From: Palsa-504 sp963834685 | GTDB taxonomy: Bacteria > Actinomycetota > Actinomycetes > Streptosporangiales > Streptosporangiaceae | Reading direction: 5' to 3' | DNA: 64,000 bases | Assembly (NCBI GenBank): GCA_963834685.1 | Contig: CAWICW010000009.1 | Location: 186,001 to 250,000, forward strand | Shown here: one piece after another, positions 7,741 through 16,415 of the stretch | How positions within the stretch are numbered: position 1 is the first letter of the stretch | Layout of the letters: the number at the start of each line of letters is the position of its first letter | Made by a program: the position numbers and the translations under genes | Notes under the pieces: model-generated | What the model was told of the DNA's origin: nothing | Databases searched by the model: none | Seen by the model: the letters and a program-made list of their open reading frames with translations, nothing else

Positions 7741-9066
7741 ATGAACGCGATCTCGTTGCTTCTCGGTTTGCTGCTCGGGATCGTCATGGGGGCAGCGATC
7801 GGTTTCCTGTACGCGCGCGGCCGGCTGGCGGCGGCCGCCGCGGACGCCAGCGCGCGGGCGCGCGTCGCCGAACAGCGGGCCGCGCTGGTCGACGGGCATC
7901 TGGCCGAGCGCTTCGAGGCGCTGTCCGCGCAGGCGCTGGACGCGAGCACGGCCCGGTTCCTGGAGGTCGCCGAGGGACGGCTGCGGGCGGCGAACGCGAA
8001 CGCGGCCGGTGAGCTCGAGACCCGCCGGGCGGCGGTCGAGCACCTCGTCGGGCCGCTGAAGGAGACCCTGGCCCGGGTCGAGGACCAGCTGCGGGAGTCG
8101 GACGCGGCCCGGACGCGCTCGCACGCCGCGCTGGCCGAGCAGGTCGCCATCGCCCGGCAGACCTCCGAACAGCTGCGGGCGCAGACCCAGGCGCTGGTCA
8201 CGGCGCTGCGGCGCCCGGAGGCCCGGGGCCGCTGGGGCGAGCTCCAGCTGCGCCGGGTGGTCGAACTGGCCGGGATGAGCGCGCGCTGCGACTTCGACGA
8301 GCAGGTCACCGTGACCTCGGCGGACGGCCCCCTGCGCCCGGACATGGTGGTGCGCCTGGCGGGCGGCAAGAACATCGTGGTCGACTCGAAGGTCTCGCTC
8401 GCCGCGTACCTGGAGGCCGCGGAGAGCCAGGACGAGGACGTGCGGGCGGCGCGGATGGAGGCGCACGCGCGGCACCTGCGGGACCACGTAGACCGGCTGG
8501 CGGGCAAGGCGTACTGGGCCGCGCTGAGCCCGTCGCCCGAGTTCGTCATCCTGTTCATCCCGGGCGAGGCGTTCCTGGCCCCGGCGCTGGAACACGACCC
8601 GGGACTGCTCGAGTACGCCCTGGCCCGCAAGGTCCACATCGCCACGCCCACCACGCTGATCACGATGCTGCGCACGGCCCAGTACGCCTGGCAGCAGGAG
8701 GCGCTGGCGGACAACGCGCGGGCCGTGTTCGACCTCGGCCGCGAGCTGTACGACCGGATCGGGAGCCTCGGCCGGCACGTGGACCGCCTGGGCCGCGCGC
8801 TGACCACGGCCGTGTCCACCTACAACCAGACGGTCGGCTCGCTGGAGAGCCGGGTGCTGGTCACCGCGCGGCGGCTGAACGACCTGGGCGTCGTCGACGG
8901 CGACCTCGAGCCGCTGGTACCGGTGGAGGAGACGACCCGGGCCCTGTCCGCGCCCGAGCTGGTGGCCGGCGGCCCGGCGGAGCTTCCCTCGGCCGAGCTT
9001 GCGTCGGCGGAGGCCCTGTCGTCCGAGAGTGGCCGGCCCGTGGGCCTGGTGCGCGCGAGTCGATGA
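7741..9066 (+). CDS. rmuC: DNA recombination protein RmuC homolog
   Basis: The 441-aa protein starts with a membrane anchor (ISLLLGLLLGIVMGAAIGFL), followed by a long coiled coil of about 130 residues. The RmuC nuclease-like domain then contains RRPEARGRWGELQLRRVVEL, DMVVRLAGGKNIVVDSKV and FVILFIPGEAFLAPAL. RmuC proteins limit DNA inversions at short inverted repeats. The ATG at 7741 is preferred because it places the anchor at the very N-terminus; an in-frame GTG at 7696 would add 15 unremarkable residues. It overlaps the next gene by ATGA (9063-9066). Confidence 0.93.
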   Translation: MNAISLLLGLLLGIVMGAAIGFLYARGRLAAAAADASARARVAEQRAALVDGHLAERFEALSAQALDASTARFLEVAEGRLRAANANAAGELETRRAAVEHLVGPLKETLARVEDQLRESDAARTRSHAALAEQVAIARQTSEQLRAQTQALVTALRRPEARGRWGELQLRRVVELAGMSARCDFDEQVTVTSADGPLRPDMVVRLAGGKNIVVDSKVSLAAYLEAAESQDEDVRAARMEAHARHLRDHVDRLAGKAYWAALSPSPEFVILFIPGEAFLAPALEHDPGLLEYALARKVHIATPTTLITMLRTAQYAWQQEALADNARAVFDLGRELYDRIGSLGRHVDRLGRALTTAVSTYNQTVGSLESRVLVTARRLNDLGVVDGDLEPLVPVEETTRALSAPELVAGGPAELPSAELASAEALSSESGRPVGLVRASR

Positions 9067-9563
9067 CGCAGACCCGGGCACAGATGCCAACACCGGCGCC
9101 AACGCGGGCGCCGACACCGGACCGTAAGGCCGTGCCGCGCCTGGAGCCCCGGGCCTCGGTGCGGCTCACTGGCCGCGGGGGGGCCGCGGCGCTGTTCGCA
9201 CTGTGCTTCGTCACCCAGCTGATCGCGGACTGGACCGGCTGGGGGACGCTGGCCGGGGCGGCGTTCGTGTGCGGCTGCGGCGCCGTCACCTACTACACCA
9301 GGACCGGCGGCCTGCGCGCCGTGGTGGTAGCCCCGCCGCTGCTGTTCTTCGCCGGATCGGCCTGCGCGGAGATGATCACCGCGCCCGGGACGTTCCTGGC
9401 CGCGGAGGGGATCCTGGTCACGCTGGGCACGTCGGCGCCCTGGCTGTTCACCGGCACAGCGCTGACCGTGGTGGTGGCCATCGGCCGCGGGTACCGGCCC
9501 GCAATCCGGCTGCCGGGCAGCTCAGCCCGCCGCGGACGGATCCGGGTTCCGGGCGGCCGCTGA
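9063..9563 (+). CDS. DUF6542-type membrane protein
   Basis: The 166-aa protein has a Pro/Arg-rich cytosolic leader and about four membrane helices: GAAALFALCFVTQLIADW, LAGAAFVCGCGAVTYYT, AVVVAPPLLFFAGSACAEMI and LFTGTALTVVVAI. This matches the actinobacterial DUF6542 membrane proteins found beside ychF/rmuC and ispH. Function is unknown. It is translationally coupled to rmuC (ATGA overlap), and its 3' end overlaps that of convergent ispH by 42 bp. Confidence 0.8.
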   Translation: MTQTRAQMPTPAPTRAPTPDRKAVPRLEPRASVRLTGRGGAAALFALCFVTQLIADWTGWGTLAGAAFVCGCGAVTYYTRTGGLRAVVVAPPLLFFAGSACAEMITAPGTFLAAEGILVTLGTSAPWLFTGTALTVVVAIGRGYRPAIRLPGSSARRGRIRVPGGR

Positions 9564-10500
9564 GGGCCGCAGTTCACGCGGCAGCGCGAACGTCATGTCC
9601 TCCGCCACCGCTTCGACCTCCTCGACGGTGTCGAATCCGCAGCCGGCCAGCTTGCCGAGCACCGCGGTCACCAGTTCCTCCGGTACCGAGGCCCCGCTGG
9701 TCACGCCGACGGTGGCCACCCCGTCCAGCCAGCGCTCGTCGACCTCCCCGGCGTCATCGACCAGGTGGGCGGGTGTGCCATGGTCATTGGCCACCTCGAC
9801 CAGGCGGACGGAGTTCGAGGAGTTCGGCGAGCCGACCACGATGACGAGGTCGGACTGGGCCGCGATGACCTTGACCGCCGCCTGCCGGTTCTGGGTCGCG
9901 TAGCAGATGTCGTCGCTGGGGGGGTCGAGCAGGGCTGGGAAGCGCTCCCGCAGCGCGCTGACCGTCTCGGCCGTCTCGTCCACCGACAGCGTGGTCTGTG
10001 ACAGCCAGACCACCCGGGACGGGTCCCTGACCTGGACGTTCGCCGCCCCTTCGGCACCGTCGACCAGGCGCACCCGGTCCGGGGCCTCGCCTGAGGTGCC
10101 GACGACCTCCTCGTGCCCGGCGTGGCCGACCAGCAGGATGTCGTAGTCCCTGGCCGCGAAGCGCCGCGCCTCGGTGTGCACCTTGGTGACCAGCGGGCAG
10201 GTGGCGTCGATGGCGCGCAGGCCCCGTTGTTCCGCGTCCCGGCGGACCTCGGGCGCGATGCCGTGCGCGGAGAAGACCACCACCGCGCCGGGGGGCACCT
10301 CGCCGACCTCGGTGACGAAGATCGCACCGCGCTTTTCCAGTGTGCTGACCACGTGCGTGTTGTGCACGATCTGCCAGGCGCACGTAGACCGGGGGCCCGA
10401 ATTTATCCAGCGCCATCTCGACTGCCTGCACGGCCCGGTCAACGCCGGCACAGTAGCCGCGCGGCTTGGCGAGCAGGACCCGTCGCAGACTTGAAGGCAT
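9522..10500 (-). pseudogene. ispH: 4-hydroxy-3-methylbut-2-enyl diphosphate reductase, broken by a frameshift
   Basis: The N-terminal 40 codons from ATG 10500 read MPSSLRRVLLAKPRGYCAGV...KFGPPVYVR, normal for IspH. The frame then shifts near 10380. The rest continues in another frame from QIVHNTHVVSTLEKRG, through DATCPLVTKVH and DDICYATQNRQAA, to the end. At the junction the family expects codons for VRKQIVH, whereas the DNA has GTGCGCCTGGCAGATCGTG, which is one base too many. The first Fe-S Cys (GYCAGV) lies before the break and the other two after it. IspH performs the last step of the MEP isoprenoid pathway and is normally essential, so a sequencing error, a second copy elsewhere, or frameshift rescue must be considered. 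Confidence 0.85.
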
Positions 10501-10690
10501 ACGCCCATGGTAGGTGAGTATGTCCGGACCCGGCTCCCCGCCCTTTAGCTGCGCTGTTGCGGCCCGGCAGCCGGAGGCGCGAAGATTACCCGGCAGGGAA
10601 CACGCGCTGACTAACAGCGACGCACGCCCGGGGATGCCGGGAAGCCTGCCTGGGCGCTGCGAGGTACCAGTCCCCTAGGGAGAGAGCGAC

Positions 10691-11443
10691 ATGCGCGTCC
10701 CGCAGGTCAGTGAACGTATCAAGGAGGCCCCGGCGCAGGCGCTGCGCGGAGTGTTCGCCGGGATCGGCCAGCTCCTGCTCATCACGGACAAGCTCCGGAA
10801 CAAGGCGCCCGCCAGCCAGCAGGTCCCGCGGGCCCGCGGGCCCGAGCCGCCGGAGACGCGCGCCGAGCCGGTGTCGCGGCCGGCTGCTCCGGTACCGGCG
10901 GATCCGCCGGTTTCGGCAGCGCCGCCGACTGCGGCAGTACCGCCGACTGCGGCAGTACCGCCGACTCCGGCGGCGCCACCGGCTGCGGTAGCGCCGGCGG
11001 CTCCCGCGGCCGAGCGGGTCCCGGAGGCCAGGGACTTCGACAAGACCGGCAACGTGCGGCTGCTGACCAGCGCGGAAGCCGCGGCCAGCGACACCGCGCC
11101 GACCGTCGATGCGGCGGCTTCGGTGGCCGAGGTAGCGGCCCCGGCGGCCGGGACGGCACCGGGCGCGCCGCTGCCGAACTACGACGAGCTGTCGATCGCG
11201 TCGTTGCGCGCGCGGCTGCGGAACCTGGACGTCACGCAGCTGCGGCAACTGGTCGGGTACGAGCAGGCGCACGCCGACCGGGCCGACGTCCTCGCCATGT
11301 TCGAACGCCGGATCGCCAAGCTCGAGGCCGAGACCAGCAGCGAACGAGGAGAAGCGGAGGCCGAAGCCGAGACCGAAGCCCGGGAAACCGTGGCGGCGGA
11401 GGTCCAGGAAGAGGTCGGCGCGGAGGCGGAGGACGAGGCTTAG
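10691..11443 (+). CDS. Lipid-droplet-associated-type protein upstream of xseA
   Basis: The 250-aa protein has an amphipathic N-terminus (RVPQVSERIKEAPAQALRGV), a long Pro/Ala low-complexity middle including three PPTAAVPPT-like repeats, and a conserved helical C-terminal domain. That domain (NYDELSIASLRARLRNLDVT, then QLRQLVGYEQAHADRADVLA) resembles a short SAP-like or helical-bundle module. Proteins of this build precede xseA in many actinobacteria and are annotated as lipid-droplet associated. The acidic C-terminal tail is Glu/Ala-rich. The ATG follows GGGAGAGAG. The stop shares one base with the xseA GTG. Confidence 0.75.
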   Translation: MRVPQVSERIKEAPAQALRGVFAGIGQLLLITDKLRNKAPASQQVPRARGPEPPETRAEPVSRPAAPVPADPPVSAAPPTAAVPPTAAVPPTPAAPPAAVAPAAPAAERVPEARDFDKTGNVRLLTSAEAAASDTAPTVDAAASVAEVAAPAAGTAPGAPLPNYDELSIASLRARLRNLDVTQLRQLVGYEQAHADRADVLAMFERRIAKLEAETSSERGEAEAEAETEARETVAAEVQEEVGAEAEDEA

Positions 11444-12645
11444 TGAGCCTGGACACGTCGGCCGAATCGCCGGTCCCGGTCCGCACCGTCCTGCAGCTGG
11501 TCGGGGAGTGGATCGGCCGACTCGGCCGGATCTGGGTGGAAGGGCAGATCGCCGAGTGTGCGGTCCGCGGCAACGCGGTGTTCCTGACCCTGCGCAACCC
11601 GGTCGCGGCCGTATCGGTGCGGGTCATCTGCACCCGGCAGGTGTTCGACGCCGCCGAGCCGGCATCCGCCGAGGGAGCCCGGGTGGTGATCTGGGCCCGG
11701 CCCGACTTCAACGCCAACCGGGGCTCGTTCGCCCTGACCGCGCTCGAGATCCGCGCGGTGGGCGTGGGCGAGCTGCTGGCCCGGCTGGAACGGCTGCGCC
11801 GCCAGCTCGGCTCGGAAGGTCTTTTTTCTGCCGAACGAAAACGTGCTCTTCCCTTCCTGCCCCGTGTCATCGGCCTCATCTGCGGGCGCGACTCGGCGGC
11901 CGAGCGCGACGTGCTGCAGAACGCCGCCCGGCGCTGGCCGGCCGTCCGGTTCCGGGTCGAGGAGACGGCGGTACAGGGGCCGTTCGCGGCCGAGGAGGTG
12001 ATCGACGCGCTGCGGCGGCTGGACGAGGACGCCGAGGTGGACGTCATCGTAATCGCCCGCGGCGGCGGGTCGCTGGAGGACCTGCTCCCGTTCTCCGACG
12101 AGACCCTGGTCCGGGCCGTCGCGGCCTGCCGGACTCCGGTGGTGAGCGCGATCGGCCACGAGCAGGACACGCCGCTGCTGGATTACGTGGCCGACCTGCG
12201 CGCGTCCACGCCGACCGACGCCGCCAAGCGCGTGGTGCCCGACGTCAGCGAGCAACTCGCGCTCGTGGCCCAGCTGCGGGACCGGGCCCGGCGCGTCGTG
12301 ACCGGCTGGCTCGACCGGGAGACGGCCTGGCTGCAGGCCATCCAGTCCCGGCCAGCCCTGGCCGACCCGGTGCGGGAGGTGGAACGCCAGGCCGAGCGGG
12401 TCGACGCCCTGCTGCAGCGGGCCCGGATGTCGCTGGACGCCAGCCTGACCCGGGGCCGGGACGACGTGACGCACACCCGGGCCCGGCTGCTCGCCCTCTC
12501 GCCCGCGTCGACGCTGCGCCGCGGCTACGCGATCGTGCAGCACCGCGACGACGGCGTGGTCCGCAGCGCGGCCGAGGTCGACCCGGGTGAGACGCTGACC
12601 GTCCGGTTTGCGGCGGATCAGCTCACCGTGCGCGCCGACGGATAG
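11443..12645 (+). CDS. xseA: Exodeoxyribonuclease VII large subunit
   Basis: The 400-aa protein has an N-terminal OB-fold (IWVEGQIAECAVRGNAVFLT) and the XseA catalytic domain with VIARGGGSLEDLLPFSDE and SAIGHEQDTPLLDYVADLRA. A coiled-coil C-terminal part follows, ending in the conserved LRRGYAIVQ. With XseB it degrades single-stranded DNA in both directions. The GTG start overlaps the preceding stop by one base. The usual DPxxLLxRGY-type end and overall length are normal, so the enzyme should be functional. Confidence 0.95.
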   Translation: MSLDTSAESPVPVRTVLQLVGEWIGRLGRIWVEGQIAECAVRGNAVFLTLRNPVAAVSVRVICTRQVFDAAEPASAEGARVVIWARPDFNANRGSFALTALEIRAVGVGELLARLERLRRQLGSEGLFSAERKRALPFLPRVIGLICGRDSAAERDVLQNAARRWPAVRFRVEETAVQGPFAAEEVIDALRRLDEDAEVDVIVIARGGGSLEDLLPFSDETLVRAVAACRTPVVSAIGHEQDTPLLDYVADLRASTPTDAAKRVVPDVSEQLALVAQLRDRARRVVTGWLDRETAWLQAIQSRPALADPVREVERQAERVDALLQRARMSLDASLTRGRDDVTHTRARLLALSPASTLRRGYAIVQHRDDGVVRSAAEVDPGETLTVRFAADQLTVRADG

Positions 12646-12655
12646 GGTGGGGCGC

Positions 12656-12919
12656 GTGGCAGAGGCAGGTCCCGATTCGGTTCCCCCGTCCGAAGCGCTG
12701 TCCTACGAGCAGGCCAGGGACAAACTGGCCACGGTGGTCAAGCGGCTCGAGGCCGGCGGCCTGACCCTGGAGCAGTCGCTTGAGCTGTGGGAGCGCGGCG
12801 AGCGGCTGGCCGCCGTGTGCGAGGGATGGCTGGACGGGGCCCGGGCCCGGCTCGCGGCCGCCATGGCCAAGCGGGACGAGGGCGAGGCGGCCGCCGCGGC
12901 GGACGACGCGCCGTTCTGA
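12656..12919 (+). CDS. xseB: Exodeoxyribonuclease VII small subunit
   Basis: The 87-aa protein contains the XseB helical hairpin, SYEQARDKLATVVKRLEAGG and LTLEQSLELWERGERLAAVC, followed by an Ala/Asp-rich tail. It caps the XseA coiled coil. A GTG at 12656, ten bases after the xseA stop and behind AGGGTGGGG, gives the family's usual N-terminus. An earlier in-frame ATG at 12608 lies inside xseA and is less likely. Confidence 0.92.
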   Translation: MAEAGPDSVPPSEALSYEQARDKLATVVKRLEAGGLTLEQSLELWERGERLAAVCEGWLDGARARLAAAMAKRDEGEAAAAADDAPF

Positions 12920-12988
12920 CCCTGTTTGCCCGCCTTACTGCCGGGCACACTGGGCAGACGAGTAGTAGGTAACGGCGAGGCAGGCGCG

Positions 12989-14143
12989 ATGAATCCCGTC
13001 GAGAAGACGATCAGGCGGATAGACACCACGCAGCAGCGGTTCACGCCGACCGCCTTCGTATTCGGGGTGGTCAAGAAATACGGCGACGACAACGGCGGCG
13101 TGCTGGTCTCCAACCTGGCCTATTCCGTCTTCATCTCCCTCTTCCCGCTGCTGCTCATACTGTTCACGATCCTCGGCCTGATTGCCGCGCGCGACCCGTC
13201 GTTCCGGGAAAGCGAGGTGAAGAGCGCAGTGGCAGACCGGATCCCGCTGCTCGGCCAGACGCTGACCAGCAACGTGGGTACGCTGCAGCGCTCAAGCACC
13301 ATCGGGCTGATCGTGGGCCTTATCCTGCTGATCTACGGAGTCACCGGCCTGGCCCAGGCCGGGCTGTTCACGATGACACAGGTGTGGAACCTGCCCGGCC
13401 CGGCCCGGCCGGGCTACGTGCAGCGGCTCGGCCGGGCACTGCTCTTCCTCGCCCTGCTCGGTGGCGGCGTGATCGTCACCACCGGCCTGGCCTGGCTCAC
13501 CGTCTACCTGCAAGGTAGGGGATCCTGGGTCAACCCGCTGATCTATGTGGTCACTGCGGCCTTCGGCGCGGGCATGTATCTCGGCTCGTTCCGCGCGCTG
13601 ACCCCGAAGGGGGTACCGACCCGCCGCCTGCTGCCCGGGGCGATCACCGCCGGGGTCCTGTGGATGGTGCTGCAGGTCCTCGGTACCTGGCTCGCCCATC
13701 GTTTCCTGCACAGCAACTCGGTGTACGGCGTGTTCGCCTCCCTGCTGGGCCTGCTGGCCTGGATCTACCTGGCGGTGAACATCACCGTGTACTGCGCCGA
13801 GATCAACGTGGTGCTGGCCCGGAGGCTCTGGCCTCGGTCCATTGTGCAGCCGCCGCTGACCGAGGCCGACCGGGCCAGCCTGGCCGTACAGGCCCTGCAG
13901 AACCAGCGGCGCCCCGAGCAGCACATCGAGGTGACGTGGGACGATCGCCCGCCCGGCGCACCCGAGCCGACCAGCACCCCGCGGACGCCTGACCAGGTGG
14001 CGCCGCCCGCGCCGATGCCCGATCCGCGCGCCGAGCCGGATCCGAACTCGGCGAGCTCAGCGGGCTCAGCGGGCTCGGCGGGCTCAGCAAGTTCGGCGAG
14101 CTCAGCAAGCTCAGCGGGCGACCGGGCGCAGCGAAGCGGCTAG
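12989..14143 (+). CDS. YihY/BrkB-family inner-membrane protein
   Basis: The 384-aa protein has the six-helix YihY core: LAYSVFISLFPLLLILFTIL, SSTIGLIVGLILLIYGVTGL, ALLFLALLGGGVIVTTGLAW and later VFASLLGLLAWIYLAVNIT. It ends with a Ser/Gly/Ala low-complexity tail (SAGSAGSAGSASSASSASSA). The family, once called RNase BN, is of uncertain function, with possible roles in lipid or envelope processes. The ATG at 12989 is chosen because the family begins close to this residue. The tail overlaps the end of the convergent DUF4245 gene by 33 bp. Confidence 0.88.
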   Translation: MNPVEKTIRRIDTTQQRFTPTAFVFGVVKKYGDDNGGVLVSNLAYSVFISLFPLLLILFTILGLIAARDPSFRESEVKSAVADRIPLLGQTLTSNVGTLQRSSTIGLIVGLILLIYGVTGLAQAGLFTMTQVWNLPGPARPGYVQRLGRALLFLALLGGGVIVTTGLAWLTVYLQGRGSWVNPLIYVVTAAFGAGMYLGSFRALTPKGVPTRRLLPGAITAGVLWMVLQVLGTWLAHRFLHSNSVYGVFASLLGLLAWIYLAVNITVYCAEINVVLARRLWPRSIVQPPLTEADRASLAVQALQNQRRPEQHIEVTWDDRPPGAPEPTSTPRTPDQVAPPAPMPDPRAEPDPNSASSAGSAGSAGSASSASSASSAGDRAQRSG

Positions 14144-14674
14144 CTCGCGCAGCTCGGCCCAGGTCGCGTTGCCGGTGACCACGAGCGTGAACCCGGCCGG
14201 GCTGGTGCGGTACATCGACCGCTGGCCCCGAGCCGGGGTCGAGCTGGTGCGCCAGGTCTGCCCGTCCAGCCGGGTCGGGGGCTGCGGGGTTCCGTCGTTG
14301 GTCATCCGCCGGATGAACGCCGCGGCGTTCGCGTTGGTCTCCGCCAGGGCGGCCAGCGCACCATCCGGGGTCATGAAGCCGAGCTGCCAGGTGACCGTGC
14401 CCGCGCCGTTCGCGCCGCCGACGGCCAGGCCGGAGCTGACCGGCTGCCAGGAGGCCGGCAGGCCCGCGGGGGCCACCGCCGGGTACGGTGCCTGCCGGGC
14501 CAGCGCGGCCAGGTCGCCGGAGTAGCTGATGGTGACCGGCTCGGCGGCATGCGGTACCGGGACGGCCACTACGATGATCGTGGCGCCCAGCAGACAGCCC
14601 AGCGCGGCCGCGCTCACGCGCACTGTGCTCATCACCGGCCTGTTCACCGCTCTGTTCACCACTTGGCTCACCAC
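14111..14674 (-). CDS. DUF4245-family secreted or anchored protein
   Basis: The 187-aa protein has an N-terminal hydrophobic segment (VRVSAAALGCLLGATIIVVAV) and an extracytoplasmic domain typical of DUF4245. That domain has SYSGDLAALARQAPYPAVAP, LPASWQPVSSGL, TVTWQLGFMTPDGALAALAE and LVVTGNATWAELRELAASL. The gene is a standing neighbour of glpX in actinobacteria, and its function is unknown. The start may be the Met at 14632 (MSTVRV) rather than 14674. It is divergent from glpX with a 67-bp gap. Confidence 0.88.
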   Translation of the reverse strand: MVSQVVNRAVNRPVMSTVRVSAAALGCLLGATIIVVAVPVPHAAEPVTISYSGDLAALARQAPYPAVAPAGLPASWQPVSSGLAVGGANGAGTVTWQLGFMTPDGALAALAETNANAAAFIRRMTNDGTPQPPTRLDGQTWRTSSTPARGQRSMYRTSPAGFTLVVTGNATWAELRELAASLRPVAR

Positions 14675-14741
14675 CGGTCAGGCTAGCCCGGCGGGCGCCT
14701 GCATAGGATCGGCTTACCGGCCCAGCGGGAAGGAACAGCAT

Positions 14742-15758
14742 ATGACCGCCGAGCAGCAGGCCCACGAACCACCCAGCCAGGCCCCTGACCGCAACCTGGC
14801 GCTCGAGCTCGCCCGGGTGACCGAAGCCGCGGCGATGGCCGCCGCCCGGTGGGTGGGCCGGGGCGACAAGACCGGGGCCGACGGCGCCGCCGTGCACGCG
14901 ATGCGGATGCTGATCAACTCGGTGTCGATGCGCGGCGTGGTGGTCATCGGGGAGGGCGAGAAGGACCACGCCCCGATGCTGTTCAACGGCGAAGAGGTGG
15001 GCGACGGCACCGGCCCGGCCTGCGACGTCGCGGTCGACCCGATCGACGGTACCCGGCTGTGCGCCAACGGCATGCCGAACGCGGTCTCGGTCCTGGCCGT
15101 AGCGGGCCGCGGCTCCATGTACGACCCGTCCGCGGTGTTCTACATGTCCAAGCTGGCCACCGGCCCCGAGGCGGCCGGCATGGTCGACCTCGACGCCCCG
15201 CCGGCCGTCAACGTGCTCGCCGTGGCCAAGGGCAAGGGCTGCTCGCCGCAGGACGTCACCGTGGTCATCCTTGACCGCCCCCGGCACGCCGAGCTGATCT
15301 CCGAGGTCCGCGCCAGCGGTGCCCGGATCCACCTGATCACCGACGGCGACGTGGCCGGCGCGATCATGGCCGCGCGCGAGGGCACCGGGATCGACCTGAT
15401 GCTCGGCATCGGGGGGACGCCGGAGGGCATCATCGCGGCGTGCGCGCTGAAGTGCCTGGGCGGGGTCATCCTGGGCAAGCTCGCGCCGCGGGACGAGGCG
15501 GAACGCCGCCGCGCGCTCGACGCGGGCCACGACCTGAACCGCGTGCTCACCACCGATGACCTGGTCACGTCGGATGACGTGTTCTTCGCCGCCACCGGGA
15601 TCACCGACGGGGAGCTGGTCGACGGCGTCCGGTACCTGCGCGGCCACGCGACCACGCACTCGCTGGTCATGCGCTCCCGGTCCGGGACCATCCGCAGCAT
15701 CAAGAGCGAGCACCAGCTCTGGAAGCTCCGCGCGTACTCGTCAGTCAAGTTCGACTGA
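14742..15758 (+). CDS. glpX: Class II fructose-1,6-bisphosphatase
   Basis: The 338-aa protein carries the GlpX signatures GEGEKD at residues 70-75 and DPIDGT at 99-104, with later LMLGIGGTPEGIIAACALKC. It removes the 1-phosphate in gluconeogenesis (Mg2+/Mn2+-dependent, inositol monophosphatase fold). Class II enzymes are the usual actinobacterial FBPase. The ATG at 14742 follows GGGAAGGA; earlier in-frame starts lie antisense to the DUF4245 gene. Together with pckG further right, it supplies committed gluconeogenic steps needed when the cell grows on acetate or stored C4 units. Confidence 0.96.
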   Translation: MTAEQQAHEPPSQAPDRNLALELARVTEAAAMAAARWVGRGDKTGADGAAVHAMRMLINSVSMRGVVVIGEGEKDHAPMLFNGEEVGDGTGPACDVAVDPIDGTRLCANGMPNAVSVLAVAGRGSMYDPSAVFYMSKLATGPEAAGMVDLDAPPAVNVLAVAKGKGCSPQDVTVVILDRPRHAELISEVRASGARIHLITDGDVAGAIMAAREGTGIDLMLGIGGTPEGIIAACALKCLGGVILGKLAPRDEAERRRALDAGHDLNRVLTTDDLVTSDDVFFAATGITDGELVDGVRYLRGHATTHSLVMRSRSGTIRSIKSEHQLWKLRAYSSVKFD

Positions 15759-15766
15759 GTGGGGTG

Positions 15767-16354
15767 TCAGCGGCGGCCGCCGAACAGACGGAAGCGGCGG
15801 CTCCTGGGCGGCGTTCGGACGATGATCTCGCCGCCGAGAACCAGGCCCTTCACCTCGATGAGGGGCGTATCGGAGCTGGCCGGCAGCGGCGTGCCACCGC
15901 GCCTGCGGCCGAGCACCAGGTGCCCGGTCACCATGACGGACACCCCGTCCGGCACGACCAGCCGCAGCCGGCCGCCGATTACGGTGGCGTAGACCTGCAC
16001 GCGGCGGGCCTGCAGGATGGCCTGGGTGAAATCGACCTCCACCTCGCCGAACATGGCGGTCACGGTGAGGGTTTCCGGCACCACCCAGCGGCCGTCCCGC
16101 TTGGCCGGGCCGAAGATCCCGCTGATCACCCGGCCGCCGTCCAGGCGCACCGGCTGAGCGGACGGCACCGCCAGGTCGGTGGTCAGGTCGGCGAGCTCAC
16201 CGAGGGTCCGGGCCGTGCAGGCCCGCTGGACTCGTTCGGCGTGCTCATCGGGGGTGAGCCGCCCGTCGCTTACGGCCTCGGCGAGCAGGGCCAGCACCCG
16301 GTCCCGGTCAGCATCGGACGCCCGCAAGTTACGCGGGGCCGGCCGTGTGCTCAT
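15767..16354 (-). CDS. DUF1707 protein with LiaF-like C-terminal domain
   Basis: The 195-aa protein starts with the DUF1707/SHOCT-like helix pair LRASDADRDRVLALLAEAVS and GRLTPDEHAERVQRACTART. A beta-rich domain follows (VTAMFGEVEVDFTQAILQAR, VYATVIGGRLRLVVPDGV) of the kind seen in LiaF and related envelope-stress proteins. No membrane helix is present, so it is probably cytosolic or peripheral. It converges on glpX with an 8-bp gap and is divergent from the glutamine-synthetase-family gene. The specific role is unknown. Confidence 0.85.
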   Translation of the reverse strand: MSTRPAPRNLRASDADRDRVLALLAEAVSDGRLTPDEHAERVQRACTARTLGELADLTTDLAVPSAQPVRLDGGRVISGIFGPAKRDGRWVVPETLTVTAMFGEVEVDFTQAILQARRVQVYATVIGGRLRLVVPDGVSVMVTGHLVLGRRRGGTPLPASSDTPLIEVKGLVLGGEIIVRTPPRSRRFRLFGGRR

Positions 16355-16385
16355 GAGCTTTGCTTTCTGGCTCGCTCGGCTGTAC

Positions 16386-16406
16386 GTAGCGGGGATAACG
16401 TGCTAC
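16386..16406. promoter_or_regulatory. Small inverted repeat in the divergent DUF1707/ligase promoter
   Basis: GTAGC (16386-16390) and GCTAC (16402-16406) form an inverted repeat around GGGGATAACGT, in the 61-bp gap between two divergent starts. It is centred 20 bp upstream of the ligase ATG and could be an operator. The arms are short, so chance cannot be excluded. Confidence 0.25.
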
Positions 16407-16415
16407 CCATTTTCC

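Noticed and set aside
7440..8819. Minus-strand frame of 459 codons antisense to rmuC
   Set aside because: Ser/Arg-rich shadow of the rmuC gene with no recognisable domain.
13803..15713. Very long antisense reading frame across glpX (636 codons) and similar long frames opposite pckG, prpE and mcl
   Set aside because: Long open antisense frames are a by-product of high G/C at third positions; the proteins are low-complexity with no domains, while the sense genes are clear.
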